Shown one piece after another: positions 1 to 12,908 of a stretch of DNA of 64,000 nt. Made by a program: the position numbers and the translations under genes. The notes under the pieces are model-generated. The model ran no database searches. It was not told where the DNA came from and saw nothing but the letters and a program-made list of their open reading frames with translations. Position 1 is the stretch's first letter; every line of letters starts with the position of its first letter. This DNA is from Hygrophila difformis. Its lineage: Eukaryota; Streptophyta; Magnoliopsida; Lamiales; Acanthaceae. The stretch covers positions 33,493,453 through 33,557,452 of the forward strand of contig JAOANR010000014.1 of the NCBI GenBank assembly GCA_030278955.1, given 5' to 3'.

Positions 1-540
1 AACCCCTCTCATAAACCAAGGATCCCACAGGCACATTTGAATAATTTTGCCAATTAGGGAAATAGCCGTTGGGATAATCCAGGGTTTAGAGTACCAGCTC
101 TATTCCTGAAATGTGGGAGTTTTCCTGCAAGAAAGATACGTTAGTATGCCTCCTCCCATTTCAGCAAAAGAGCCGTTGGGGTCTTCTCGAACTTCGGTCT
201 CTTTCCCATAGCGATGCCCGAAATGAAAACAGTACAACCAGAAGTTCAATCCTCTAAGTTCAATCATCGGTTGTGAACTTCCTACAAATTTACATGACTC
301 AACAATATGGACACAGAATACTGCAAAATAAACATATCAATGCAATAAACACAGAGTAATCCAACAAAGGAATTACTTAAATACTACTCTATTACCAAGC
401 TGCTAAATAAAACACCAACAGTTTACAACATTTCAAGAGGCATGAAACATAGGGTGTCTGACATCTGATTTAGATTAGCGTTCACCTAGAGCAAGAAATA
501 AGCCTATCAACAACATACTCCATACACACAATAATACGAC
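1..540. other. 3' flank of the NET1-like gene
   Basis: I see no coding sequence here. The part next to 541 should be the 3' untranslated region of the minus-strand NET1-like gene. I could not place its polyadenylation site, and I recognise no repeat. Confidence 0.5.
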
Positions 541-3500
541 TCACAGGCCATCAACTCTCGTGCTAGTCGATTGTTTAAAACAAAAGTTTGGGCTCTTCTT
601 GCGTCGCCTGGTGCTGTTTTTCCTGCCAATGTAAACAAAGTCCCTCAAAATAATGCTTCTGTCCTGGAAAAATCGGTGTTTCCCCTTCAACTTCTTATCG
701 TCCATGAGTTTCAACAGGTTGAACTGAAGTTTCTGAAGCTCCAACTGTAGACGTCCAATGCGTTCTGCCCCTTTATCTGCTTGTTCCATAACTTTCATCC
801 TCCACGTTTGGACAGTCTCTTTCATCCGTGGTGATGACATGTCATCATCTTGAGGACACAGCTCGATGTGATTCACCAGTTGACCGTTCAAATCCATGAG
901 TTGTATCAGAGTGTCCTCAACTTCCAACAACTTCTCGTTTACCATTTCTGATTCAACATTCTTAGCCTTTTTAGTCTTCTTGTTGCTCTCCCATTTCTCT
1001 TTCAAGACATCCAATGTTTCCTGTAGGTTTTCAAGTTTCTTGGCATCAGAGGCCAGCCTTTCCATGATCCTTTTGTCAGAGACGTCTCGATTGGGCTCCG
1101 CTTTTATTGGTGGCAAGTCCACCTTACAATCCACCCACAATTCTTTCTCGATGTCTGGAAAGGTGAAGGAATGCTCAGACTCACCGGTCCCATCAACACT
1201 TTCAAATTCATCATACAACACACTTTTTTTGTACGACGGCGTATCAAGTGCCTCCTCTATTATTTGCATCTTATTGGAATCCTCCACAGTTTCCCACATT
1301 TCAAACATGAAATCATCCAATCCCACGCCGCCTCTTTTTGTCAGGTCTCGCAAGCTATCAGATACATGGTCAAGAGGAATGTCTTTCATTATCAATCCAT
1401 TTCTGGCATCGGAAGCTTTGCTTTTACTTTTCTGCAACTTGGGAGAATTGTTGAGCCCGTTTGCCTGCCCTTTCTTCCTGCTTCGCTCATGCTTATCTCT
1501 GCCAGAGTAGTTCTTACCCAATGAAGGAACTTCTATGCTGCTGGAATTTGAACTTGGCAGCAAAAAGGGTTTCTTTGTCTCTTCCATCATCTTTCGGACT
1601 TCCCTAACTCTCATCTGCAATTCTTTCAAGCTGACAAGTGAATGATCTCCTGGAAGGGTTTGAGAAGAATCAATACCAGGATAAGCACCTGCCTCCCAAG
1701 ACTGCAAAGACAAAATATGTGTAATTAGGCATCACTGTCAAACTTAAACAATTTGATTACACGTACAGAGAGATTTGATAAATAACAATAATACCTTTGG
1801 TTCTGATTTAAGCTTATTCGGAAGTAGCACATTAACCTGGAGGTCCAAGAATTCATCTCGTAGGGAAGCTACCACTGGAGCATATGCAGACAACTGGGAT
1901 TTCAACCCACTAATTTCATTCTCCATGGAGCACATTTTTTCTTTCATTTCTTCGAGCTCAGAAATTTTTGAAGCCCGATCGTTCTCGAGACCTTTACATA
2001 CTCCAGTAAGTTCCTGCACCTTATTTTTCAACAAAACTTCCTGGATGGATGAGACTTGAAGATCAAAGCAAAATGTTGATGCTTCGGATTCATAGACTTC
2101 GAATTCATTGTTCATTTCCTGAAGCTCCGTATTTAGAGATAGCTCTCTCATCACATTTTCTTCTACTTCGCGTTGAAGATGGCCGAGTTCAGAATCCAAT
2201 TTTTTGTTTGTGATCTGAAGGCTCTGAATCTCCTCCTTCTGAAGGTGATTATCTCTTGTCAAATGAATCAAATCAATTTCAAGATTTTCTCTTATCTCTT
2301 CTGAGTCGTTGAGTTCATTTTTCAGGTCAAAAACTGTTCTTGACAACATTGAGTTCGATTCTTCAGCAGCTTCAAGCTTCATTTCAGTATCCAGGAGCTT
2401 CGCTTCTGTAAGAATTAATTTATTCTTACTTTCTTGCAAGTCCTCATTCATCTGAACATTACATGTTCTCATCTCTTGTATTTTGTTCTCTAAGGTACGA
2501 ATGGCATCTTTAAGGACCAAACCGTGAGCATGTTGCAAATCTAGTTCCTCCCTCAAAGCCTTTACTTCCTTTTCAAGACTTTTGTTGACCTCGTGCTGTC
2601 CATCCAGATCTTCAAGAAGCACCTTAAGCTCAGCAACTTTCTCTGCACCAAAAATCCTTAGAGCTTCAAGTTGGTTAGAACTTGCCAACAATTCCAGGAG
2701 AGCAACATCGTACTCCTGATCTGCAAAGCTTTTCTCCTCCTCTAGCCCTGCAAATTTCTCTAGCAAAGATGTGTTTTGCAGGTTTACCTGAGAATATATT
2801 TCCTGTAATGCATTATAACCTCTTTGCAAGTCAACTTGTTTAGCACTGAGAGTGTCCAATTCTGCCTCCAGTACAAGGGCCTCTTGACGATTGTAGCGCA
2901 CTTCTGATTTCAGTTGTTGATTCAAATCCTGGAGCTCATCCTTTTCGTTTCTTACAATAACAAGCTTTTCAGCCATGACTCTGAACTCTTGCTCCAAATG
3001 CACCTTCTGCGACACAATATCCATTCCCTTCGACTCCAACTGCTGAAGTAGAGTAAGAAGAACAGAGTTCTCTACTATGAGCTGTTGCTTTTCATCCTCA
3101 TATTCAGAAACACGGCATTTCATCATTTCAATAGTTTCCAGAATATGACATACAAAAGCTCGCTCATTTTCAACCTTGCCCAGAGGAGCATAACCAGAGG
3201 CAGTTTCGAGGCACCTAAAAATTTGGTATATACCCAACCTCAGCCTTTCAATTTCATCTAACAAGAGTTCAAATTCAACCTGCCGTTCAAGACTTTCACT
3301 CTCTAGCTCAGAGATGAGCCTCTCAGCCAATTTGGATGCCTCAACATGCTTCTGGCACTCAATGATAAGAGAATAATTTTTTTCTTCCATATCTTTCATG
3401 AATTTCTGCAAGACAGAAAGCTCAAACTGAGCTTTTAAAGAATTCTCAAGTTCCTCCTCAGATTCCTTCTTTTTCCACCTATTTTCTTCTTGCAGGAGAT

Positions 3501-6055
3501 GAATCTGATTTTCAAGCCCGGCTAACCTGGTCTCACTTCGTTCCTGAGAGCTTGTTCGTTCTTGCTTCTCAAGACCCAGAGCAACCTCTAGTTTATCTAC
3601 ATGGCAATGCATGGCTTCCTTCTCCTTCTGTAGGCTAGCATATCTTTCCTCCAATCCAATATACCGTTTCTCCATGTTTTCCAGTTTTACTTCCTCATTT
3701 TTCAACTTAGAAACCCATGAATCCCTTTCAGCCAGAAGATACAACCTTTCATTCTTAAGTAGTTCGCAGATCTCCTCCAATCCCTTTGATTTTTCTCTCA
3801 AACCTTCAAGCTCAACCTTTGTACTAGAAAACGAATTCTCCAAAACTGCATTCTTTTCCAACAATCTTTGCATGTTCTCAGTTATTGCTTGTAACTGAGA
3901 CAAAAGGGTAGCCTTCTCACCAACGAGAGTGGATTTTTCTCCTTGAAGAATCTGGCAAGATTCTTGCAATTTCTTGACCATCTCATGTGAGCTCTCAAGC
4001 TCAGCACTCAACTCCAACAGGGTGCTTTCTACAATCACCGTCTTCTTCAAAATTTCTTCCTTTTCTTCTAGTTTCTTCAACATAATTGCTTTCTCATTGC
4101 TGCCCTCCTCACATATTTCTCTCAGCCTCGAGTTTTGAGCCTGCAAGCTTCTCACTGAAGTTGCAACACATTCTGGGTTCAGATCTGCAGCTTCCACTTG
4201 CTCAATTAAAGCCTGATAGTTCTTATTTAGGCTGCTAATTTCCTCTTTCAAACTAAAAATGTCCTTCTGAAGGGAATTGCATATCCCCATATGAATGGAA
4301 ACTTCCTTTTCAAGTTTCTCTTTGATCTCCCTCAGGCTCAGTACTTCAGTTTGCAAATTCTCCATAGAAACAGCTGAAGACAATTTTACTTGTTTCAAAC
4401 AATGATTTTCATCCTGAATCTGATGAATTTCTTCTTTCAAAACAGTTCTGCTAGCTTCCACATCTTTAAGCATTCGAAGTACGTTTTCAAGTTCCAATGC
4501 TAGTGCCCTTTGATCATCCTGGGATTGAGAATGCAAATGTTGCAAATTCTGTAGAGTGGCTTCCGCATTTGAATGACGCACATGCTCATCTTGCAGACAA
4601 CTTTCGAGTTTTTCCAATTCCCCCTGCTTCTTCAAAAGTTCTTGATCTTTCATTGCAATCTTTTTTGCCAGATTATTGGCCTCAACTCGTAGTGTTTGGT
4701 TACACAACTCCAACTGAGTACATTGCCCTTCAAATGTCTTGAGTTTAGCATTTCCAACCATGACCTCATTATTTAGACGCTTGACATCATCTTTGGCACT
4801 AGCTAGATCTTTCTCAAGGTTTAATATTGTTGCCAAGCAGCAATTGTACTGTTGCGCTGATGCTTCTTTCTCTTGGTTTAGATCCACTAAAGTCCTTTTT
4901 AATTCGAAAACGTCAGCTTCAGCTCTTTCTGCTTGCTTTTTAAGCAATCTGATCTCATCCTCCTTAACAGAGACTATGCTCTCTAAATCTGATAATTTTG
5001 AAATACAATTGTTGTACAAATGAAGCATCTCTTCTTTTTCGAGCTCCAATCTTGACATTTCATCTTTCAGATTTTGAGCTTGACCCTCAGATTCAATCGT
5101 TCTGTTCTCAAGACCTTTGAGATTTTCTTGGAGTTGGGAAGCCATACCCTCCAGATCAGATATCCTATCCAAATAGTATTTCTGTTTCAAGGATCCGGCA
5201 TACTTTTCTGTCTCCAACTGAATAAGTGCTTCCTTTAAAGTTTGGACTTCAATTTCCGCCAAGCAGGCATTTTCATTGAACCTCACCGAATCCTCCTGCG
5301 TTTTGTTTAGTTCTTCCTCCATCTTAGATAGCTTTTGCAGACACTTTTGATATTGCAAGAGGACATCATCCTTTTCAATTTGCATATCTTCAAGGGCTTT
5401 CTTTAAGCATTGCACTTCAATCTCAGACAATTCTTTCAAACCCCTTTTTCCACAGCCTCCTTCCAAATTTTCATTATGAATGCCACTTTTCATTGCATCA
5501 TGCATGTCTTGTGAAGAAAGCCCGCGAAAATTCTGAAGCAAGTCATCTAAAAAATGCATTGCTTGCTCCTTTTCTTGTGCCGAAGATTCAGGTGAATCCT
5601 CAATAAGCTCGGAAGGTACTTGGTCAGGAAATGCCTTTACTAAGGTGCGATGAGCATGACGAAGTTCCCCTGTTGCATAGTCATATCTTTCAGCCAATGC
5701 ACGGTAAGCACGGTAGAACTCCTCGACCATTTTCATTAACTCTGGCCGTTTCTTATAGTACATTTCAGCCTTCCTTGCAAATGAATCGGCATCCTCTTCA
5801 ATGAGCTTAATCATACTTTTGACTTTGTCATCCATATCTGTTATTACAAGCATATAACGGAAAAAAGATGACAATCAAAATCACCGAAGTGCATCATATC
5901 AAAGCCATTACAAAAATACAAAGTCGAAAGAAACTGGAAAGTGGGTATCCACCTGTAAGATTTTCGAGGAGCCACTTTGAGTTCTTGGGGGTATTGTGGC
6001 TATCCCACCACCACGAATACAAGCGTCTAGTTTCGGAAGCTAATATGGAGGCCAT
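541..6055 (-). CDS. NET1: NETWORKED 1-like actin-binding protein (KIP1/NAB domain), three exons
   Basis: Proteins of this plant family bind F-actin through an N-terminal NAB (KIP1-like) domain and attach it to membranes; NET1 members are reported at the plasma membrane and plasmodesmata. I read exons at 6055-5953, 5837-1795 and 1701-541, with GT..AG introns of 115 and 93 bp. The coding length is 5,307 nt, which divides by three and gives about 1,768 residues, close to Arabidopsis NET1A. The NAB domain is at about residues 8-95, with the diagnostic [10 protein letters not shown] stretch in exon 1 and an [11 protein letters not shown] block after the first junction. Nearly everything from residue 150 to 1370 is Leu/Glu/Lys-rich coiled coil, and the tail is basic. 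The start is chosen because exon 1 joins in phase to the second exon and the family starts the same distance before the WWW motif. No stops or frameshifts: this is the only clearly intact host gene. Confidence 0.95.
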
Positions 6056-7200
6056 AACTCCAGTAAAAACCAGAAAAGCAACTCCCTTGGATCTTTTACA
6101 AACTAAAACTCTCAACAAGGAATGGGGCAGTGACCTGTGGCACAGGGTCTTTTGTATCCAAGCCAGACTTGGTACACTAGAATGATGCGAAGAAGCACCT
6201 AACACTACCTCCTACCTCCCTGCCAGCAGCAAAGAAAATGAACAAATTTTCATCAGAATTATGAGGGATGGTGCAATTGTATCAAATTGAAGTGATTGAA
6301 CCAAGGGCACACTCTCATGTCATTTAATTGATACAATTTTTGTACACCTTTAAACCAGTTTATATAACCCGCTTGGTGAGGAGCCCTTCAAAATTTTCAG
6401 AAAATTTTTATACATATAAGTTTATTTAGCCTTCTCACACTCAAAATATATATACTAAAATCACTAATTAATCACATAACATTTGACAATATATAAGCTG
6501 TTGAATCATTTAACCCTAAAGCACCAGATTTTCATTCATAGGCATGACACTGAAAAAACACCAAATCCATTTTAATCAACCATTTACACAAATCCTACCC
6601 AGATTAGGGAAGGAAACTAAAACCCTTTCAAAGTAATTAGTAAAAATTTTAAGAGAACCCACGTCATAATCCATCAGAAAAGTGAAAAGAACTGTTGGGA
6701 AAATCCTCTCAAATAAACAATCAGGTGAAGAAGAAAGTAGCATAACCACATTCTAATCAAGAATAATTAACATTGAAAGTGAGGAATGGCGAGTGGACTT
6801 GAGCCACATTTGAAAAGAGGGTTTGTGAAAACTTACAAATCAAACTGAGCAGGCGACACGGTGCGTCGGAGGGGGAAGGAAGAAACGTCAATTCTCCAAA
6901 GCAGGTGTGCAAATTCATTCTCATATTTACTCCATCATTTTGGTCGAGAATCAGTATCTCTCTCCCTCCCCTCTCTCTTCACTCTCTCTCTCCTCTTTTG
7001 AAATGGGAATGGAGAATGCCGGAATGGGAATAGATCCCGAAGGGTAGGGGGGAATGGTGGGGTGGTGGCCGGTGGGTGGCTGTGTCTAACAAGTCAAAAT
7101 GAGGGAACCAAGTCTGTCAAAACTTGATTATTTGACCATCTTTTCATTTCTCCCTCTCTCTCTCCGTCTCTTTCTGCACTCCTGGCTGTCACTGTATCTC
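6056..7200 (-). promoter_or_regulatory. NET1-like 5' leader and promoter region
   Basis: This lies directly upstream of the NET1 start on the minus strand. A good donor (GTAAGT) reads leftward from about 6836, and an acceptor-like TCTAG lies near 6180, so the leader probably contains an intron of about 650 bp; this is inference. Pyrimidine-rich tracts on the plus strand at 6955-6999 and 7153-7176 are GA-rich on the gene's strand. Such tracts are common around transcription starts of broadly expressed plant genes. I see no clear TATA box. Confidence 0.5.
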
Positions 7201-7404
7201 TGTATTTATCATTTATGTCCACTAATGGAGCACGAGTAAAATTACTCACGCCCATTCTTTTTTACTATTTCTGAGCAGGTAAATAAAATTTGGAATTATT
7301 CAAAATTTTGGTATATTTTTTTTGTGACACACCCTAAAAAGCGAGCAAATGGAAAAAGAAAAGAACAAGAAAAGTAAAAAATCAAAGCAAGAAAATTTAA
7401 ATCT

Positions 7405-8695
7405 CTACGTTCGCAAGTAGGAAGTACCCATAGCATCCTTCTCTAGCACCAGTAAGAGTTCGTCTGGAGGGAATGCCCAAGTCGTGTAGAACTCCTCCAG
7501 ACTAGCCGCTCGTTTAGCCAATGCGTCCGCCACCTGATTGCCCTCCCGAAACACATGATGTAATCCACAGCCATCCATAGCTTGCAAGCCACGCCTAACA
7601 TCATAAATGATCGGCCAAAGCCTATGGCACACGTCCACAACCCCCTTGATCAATCTAACCATCTCCAATGAGTCTATGTAACATCGGCTCAGCATCAGCC
7701 CCTCATGCAATGCTAACTCAAGACCAAATTTCAACGCCAAACGATTCAACCTCCAAGATCGAACGCTCACGAAGCTGTCCAGAACAACCGATTCTCCATG
7801 CCCCTGCAGAGCTCCGAACAACAGCCCCAAAGCCTGACCGGGCTTCATCACTAATTACACAACCGTCCGTGTGGAGAATCCACCCCTCATCATCCGGGTT
7901 TTTCCAACAAACGGCCCGCGCAGGCCTGCTCATGGAGGGTCGCTGGAGATGCACCCTCAAGGTATGATGAAGACTCTTAGTCTGGTGCAAAATCTGATCA
8001 ATGGTCAATCGAGAACCCCTGAAAATCTTAGCATTATGTTCCGTCCATACAATCCATAGCACCGCAAAAAATAAGGCACCATTCATCCGAAATCTCCATT
8101 CTAACCAATGTCGGACCCCTCACTGGCCAATGCTCTGGACGGCATTATCGTGACCCAACCCGCTACGCCTCCACACTTCGCCTGCCCAATAGCAATGAAA
8201 TAATGCATGTTTCCAATCGTCGACTACTGTACCACAAATGGAACATAAAGGCGAAGAAGCCATTCCACGCCGGTGTCTCAACTCATTACATGGAAGAATT
8301 CCATGCCCAAGCATCCATAGCAAATACCCGTACTTCTCCGGGATACTAGAAGTCCACATCCAAGCCCAGCCAACCTCGCTAGAGTTATGGCCTGCCACCC
8401 AAGAATACCCCGAGCGGACGGAATAGCGGCCATGCATTTCACCTTGCCAATGTAATAGGTCCTGAGTATGAAGAGATAGTACCGGAGTTGCTGTCCTCTT
8501 TAAATCGTCCTTAATAGGATCAGGAATAATCGTGTATAAACCATCCAATTTCCATTGTCCCTCAATTATGACATCCCTAATCTTGAGTTGCACATCGTTG
8601 TAATGGACGTAGGGCACCTGCTCGGAAAGTGTTTCCCCCCTTCCACCACGGAACATACCAAAGCGAACTTGCCCCATTGCCAATACGAACCCCAT
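7405..8695 (-). pseudogene. LINE zinc-finger and RNase H region
   Basis: The 8695-8120 piece matches the zf-RVT domain that follows RT in plant LINEs: the pattern WxxxxPEKYGYLLW is followed by CSICG and HALFHC. The RNase H domain then starts in one frame (LHTDGCVISDEARSGFGA, about 7900) and continues in another (7851-7405), ending with a VFREGNQVADALAKRA block typical of plant non-LTR RNase H. The frame change near 7800-7850 is a frameshift. The product is non-functional in this copy. Confidence 0.85.
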
Positions 8696-9017
8696 AACCT
8701 TTCTGGAAAACTTCTCCCACCTTATTCAACATCTTCCAAACTTTGGTGCCCCTATAATGCGACCTTGGAAAAAGACCATGGCCTAAACCATATTTCTCGC
8801 GAAGAACTCGCACCCACAACTTATCCGAGTTGAATAATAAATCCCAGATGAGTCGACCAAGCAATGCCAAGTTCATCAACCTAGCAGACCGAATGCCCAA
8901 GCCTCCCAACTTCCGTGGCCGAGCCACCTGATCCCACTTGAGGAGGTGGATACCTTGGCCATCCGATCCCTTCCAGAGCCATCGCCGAATAATCCGATCC
9001 ACCTTATTACAAACACC

Positions 9018-9857
9018 CTACGGCGGCAACTGAATTTGCATGTGGTAGACCGGAAGGGCCGCCAACACCGCACGCGCTTTTGTTACTCTACCCGCCTTAT
9101 TGAGTAAAAAGCTCGACCACGAACTCAACTTGTTCTCCATTCTCTTTATCAAAAAATCAAAACGAGCGATCTGCATCCTACCTTGAATTATGGGAAAACC
9201 AAGATATTTGCCAATGTCTGCACCAATCTGAATACCCAAGTGGCGTAGCAGCCATTCTTTTTCCATGGCCGTAGCATGAGGCGACGTAATGGCGATCGAC
9301 TTGGAAGCATTAATATGAAGTCCGGACCTAGTACCAAATCTTTCCAACACCTGTGCCATACAAATCACACTCTCCTCTGTTAAGGCCGAACAAAAAATAT
9401 GGTCATCAGCAAACACTAAATGTGAGATCCCTGTGCCGCCAGTAAGCAGTTGAATAGGATGCCAAGACCCCGCGCCGACCTCTTCCATGATAGCTCGTGA
9501 CAGTTTTTCCATAACTATGACAAAGAGGTATGGCGAAAGGGGGTCGCCCTGTCTTAACCCCCGGCCAACAGGAATATTACCCACAGGTGCTCCATTCCAT
9601 AAAATAGAGAAGCTCGAAGATCAGACACACTCCATTATCAACTGATGACAACCCATCGGCAAGTCCATATCACTTAAACAATCTGATAAAAAATCCCAAC
9701 GGACCGTATCATATGCCTTGGCCAAATCAATTTTCAGGATAGCATAATGACACTGTGAGCGTGATTGTTCCATAGACGAAACTAACTCCTGTAAGAGAAG
9801 TCCATTGTCCGCTGTTCCTCGCCCAGGCAAAAAGGCCAATTGAAAGGGACTAATCAC
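9018..9857 (-). pseudogene. LINE reverse transcriptase fragment
   Basis: Two pieces in one frame, separated by a stop near 9600, carry RT fingers and palm. The first has the KIDLAKAYDTVRWDFL block with the first catalytic aspartate. The second has GLRQGDPLSPYLF and then HLVFADD, the LINE version of the RT active site (F/Y-ADD). The RT continues in the same frame into 9002-8577 after another stop. The region before 9857 fades out by about 9960, where the element is truncated. Not functional. Confidence 0.9.
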
Positions 9858-9932
9858 CTCTCAAAGAATGGGACGAAATCTGCGAACGAGCACTTTAGTA
9901 ATAATTTTGAAGGCCACATCACAAAGCATTAA

Positions 9933-10091
9933 TGGGCGGTACTGCTGGATAGAACTAGGGATGTCTACTTTCGGAATAGAGGTATTTGATATATAAATTA
10001 ATTTTGCGGTACTGCTGGATAGAACTAGGGATGTCCACATTACAAATTTTGTTATTGGAATAGAGGTATTTGATATATAAATTAATTTTGC
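9933..10091 (+). repeat. Tandem duplication at the LINE truncation point
   Basis: The stretch beginning GGTACTGCTGGATAGAACTA occurs at about 9935 and again at about 10009. The following stretch with GGAATAGAGGTATTTGATAT occurs at about 9973 and 10057. The second unit has a short extra insert. The repeat joins the LINE end to AT-rich flanking DNA. Confidence 0.75.
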
Positions 10092-10124
10092 TAAATATTT
10101 AAAGTTTTAATTTTAATAACTATA

Positions 10125-10300
10125 TTGGGATGGGAATTTACGCTAATAGCCTTATCCCGATATTCCTCAATTTTCAACCTATAGGTTGTGGGTTAGCTTC
10201 CCCATCCGGCATCGTTCCCTCACTTAATTTGTTAGCATGGCCGCGTGGGCTCCCACCACACTTTCTTAGTCAGTATAGGATGTTCAGTAAAAAAAAAATA
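10125..10300 (+). mobile_element. Candidate diverged SINE
   Basis: The stretch has the order seen in the better SINE copies of this window: a head with TTTTCAACCTATAGGTTGTGGG, then a GTGGGCTCCCACCACAC block, then an A-rich tail at about 10288-10300. The box A match is weak and I found no clear target-site duplication. Low confidence. Confidence 0.35.
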
Positions 10301-10551
10301 ATGCTTATATTTACTAATTAATATAGATATATAATATTAAAATATTAATTTATCTATAATTCAAAAATATTTAAGTTCAATAATTTAAATTAATTTTATT
10401 AAATATTAAATTACCTTATATAATAATTCGATAAGATAATATTCGTAAAACTTATTAAATCAAAACACATACTTTAGTATTCAATTTGATTCAGTTCGTT
10501 TACAACCCCACCACGGAGTAGTATGTTGTGTTATACTATTTGATTTGCTAA

Positions 10552-10990
10552 TACTCCATCCGATCTTTTTTAGTATAACATTTCATATTTTCGCATAATT
10601 TAAGACATTTTAAATTGTATAAAAGTAAAAATTATAAAAATTTGCTATTCTAAATATATGCGATATGAGGAATCCAACAAGATGTCTCTTGACTATATTT
10701 TATCTTATATAATTATATTTAAAAAAATCGAGTCAAAGTTACTCAATGAATAGTTCAGAATATAATCTTTCGAAATTGAACATTATTTCCCTGCACAATG
10801 TCCAACGATTATAGGGGGTATTTGGAAGCGAATGGATTGCTATCTATTAGAGGATCTGTCACTTCTAAAAGTCTCCAATATTTTAAATTGGATATAAGTG
10901 AATATTATGAGATATTGACGGTTAAAAAAGTCCAATGGATTATGTGCAAAAGTTAAACAAGATATGTTAGTTGGGACAGAGGGAGTATAA
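10552..10990. mobile_element. Possible Stowaway-like MITE remnant
   Basis: TACTCCATCCGATC at 10552 and GGGACAGAGGGAGTA ending near 10987 resemble the inverted CTCCCTCYGTCCC ends of Stowaway-type MITEs flanked by TA. The internal sequence (TTATAAAAATTTGC, GAATCCAACAAGA, GAGTCAAAGTT) parallels the better-defined MITE at 18257/26742. Its length suggests a composite. Confidence 0.45.
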
Positions 10991-11024
10991 TAAATTGTGA
11001 AGCGTTGTGTTGTGGTATAGATAT

Positions 11025-12668
11025 TATAGCCATACGGACATTCATTTATAGCCATTGATCAATTAATAAATTTTGATGGTTTAGATTAATTATAGGGTTA
11101 GTTTTGTAATTTAACTATTTTTATACTTAATATGTAGGGAATTGTGTTTTTCGTTCCATAATCCACAAATCCGCTATTTTTTTTTTGGGGGGGGGGGGGG
11201 GGATTTCTAAAATATGATAGAAGATTTAGATTCATTGCATCGAGTAGGTAGATTTTCATATAAAGAACGTCAAAATCCGAGTACATTTGAGAAAGTTATA
11301 GCCATTTGAAGTTTATTGCGATTTCAGTAACTCAATATTCACATCTCAGTGACGGAGCCTACACGATTCAGCGATATGACCTCTACAACTCAGCGACATA
11401 GCCCATATAACTCAGCGACATGGTTCTATTCATTTCAGCTACACAATTGTATTCATTTTAGCGACATGGTTCTATGCATTTCAGCGACATCATTACATAA
11501 AAATCTGCTATTTTTCTACTTGGAATTTCTGAAATCTATTCAAATATTTAGATTTCTCGTATCGAGTAGATAGATTTTCATATAAAATGTCCAAATCCGA
11601 GTTCATTTGCGAAAGTTAAAGCCATTTGAAGTTTATTGCGAAGGCTTTGTTGTATAGGTTACGTAGTTGAATTCTTTACGTGATGTCACTGAATTATATA
11701 ATCCCCGTCGCTGAATTCTATAGGCCCTGTTGCTGACTTGTACAAGCTCTGTCGTTGAAAATCGCAATAAATTTCAAATAGCTATAACTTTCTCATATGA
11801 ACTCGGATTTCAATGTTCTTTATAGGAAAATTTATTTACTCAATACAATAAATCTAAATATTCCATTAGATTCAGAAATTCATAATGAAAAATAGCATAT
11901 TCTCATAATAACGAGTATTATATACTTTTAAGGCATCAGCGACACGGATAGAACATTTTATCGACATACCATACATACCTCAGCGGCAAAGACCATACAA
12001 TTCAGCGACATACCATGTATAATTCAGCGACATAGCCTATGCATTTCAACGACTAATTGTATTCATTTCAACGACATAGTTCTATTCATTTCAGCGACGT
12101 CATTATATGAGCTATTTTTTTTTGGAATTTTTAAAATTTGATAAGATATGTAGAATCCTCGTATCGGTAGATAGATTTTCATATAAAGAACGTTCAAATC
12201 CGAGTTCATTTGAAAAAGTTATAGCAATTCAAAGTTTATTGCGTATGTTTTGTTGTATAGACCATGTCGCTGGGTTACATAGGCTATGTCGCTGAATCGT
12301 GAAGCCTCCATCATTGAATTGGGTAGGCTTTATCATTGAGATGTAAATACTCTGTTGCTGAAAATCGCAAAACTTCAAATGGCTATAATTTTCTCAAATG
12401 AACTCGGATTTGGACGTTCTTTATATGGAAATCGATTTAGTCGATGCAGGGAATTTAAATATCTCATAGATTTTAGAAATTCAAAATATACAAATATAGC
12501 ATCTGAATATGGTATGTAGATTTATTACCAAATTCACCAATATTAGTATTTCTTTTGACAACTATACCCTTAATTAATAATAGCCATTGGATGAAAATAA
12601 AGGGCTATGATTGCATCTGTACAGTACAACCATAGCAACTGTCCGCATAGCAAGTGTACCCAATTGTA
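11025..12668. mobile_element. Non-autonomous element built of repeated and inverted modules
   Basis: Loose terminal inverted repeats are visible: GCCATACGGACA near 11031 and its partner TGTCCGCATAGC near 12638. Inside, a module of about 120-150 bp occurs three times forward (about 11193-11311, 11500-11640, 12108-12245) and twice inverted (about 11758-11885, 12360-12490). Each module carries the phrases CATATAAAGAACGT, CCGAGTTCATTTGA and AAGTTATAGCCATTTGAA or their complements. Between modules lie many copies of TTTCAGCGACAT. No transposase is present. The transposon class is not certain; the inverted structure suggests a MULE-like or foldback element. Confidence 0.55.
11177..11202 (+). repeat. 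Homopolymer T10-G16
   Basis: A T run is followed directly by a G run of about 16. Its true length may be uncertain because such runs are error-prone. Confidence 0.8.
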
Positions 12669-12908
12669 AATACTCATAAGATTGATGTCTCTTTCAATAA
12701 TTTTAATATATGAAAAGTCATTTTACGTATCATTCATCCACGTATGTTTATGTTGAAAAACAACTTTAATATATTAATCGAAATAATTATTTTGGTTGCT
12801 TGCTTCTGATTATCTTTCTTCCTCCTTCTTTTAACGACTTCTCATGTTTTTTCAAAGGCTCAAACAAACATGGTTTGTGAATTGTAGACAATAAGATGGA
12901 GGGAATTA

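Larger units (their letters stand above)
7313..9960 (-). mobile_element. 5'-truncated, decayed L1-like LINE
   Basis: Minus-strand fragments in natural order give reverse transcriptase (9857-9018), an RT connection region (9002-8577), an RT-associated zinc-finger domain (8695-8120) and RNase H (8086-7405). The 3' end is an A8 run on the minus strand near 7313-7325. The endonuclease and ORF1 are missing, as expected from abortive target-primed reverse transcription. The coding frame is broken by at least two frameshifts (between 9002 and 8695, and between 8086 and 7851) and several stops, so it is dead. A C-terminal RNase H is a known property of some plant L1 lineages. Confidence 0.9.

Noticed and set aside
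896..5023. Several plus-strand ORFs of 80-200 codons within the NET1-like gene
   Set aside because: They are antisense shadows of the coiled-coil coding sequence, with Ser/Leu/Phe-rich composition.
11340..12370. Regular short repeats that might suggest a CRISPR-like array
   Set aside because: The repeats are irregularly spaced and degenerate, in plant nuclear DNA, inside a transposon-like element.
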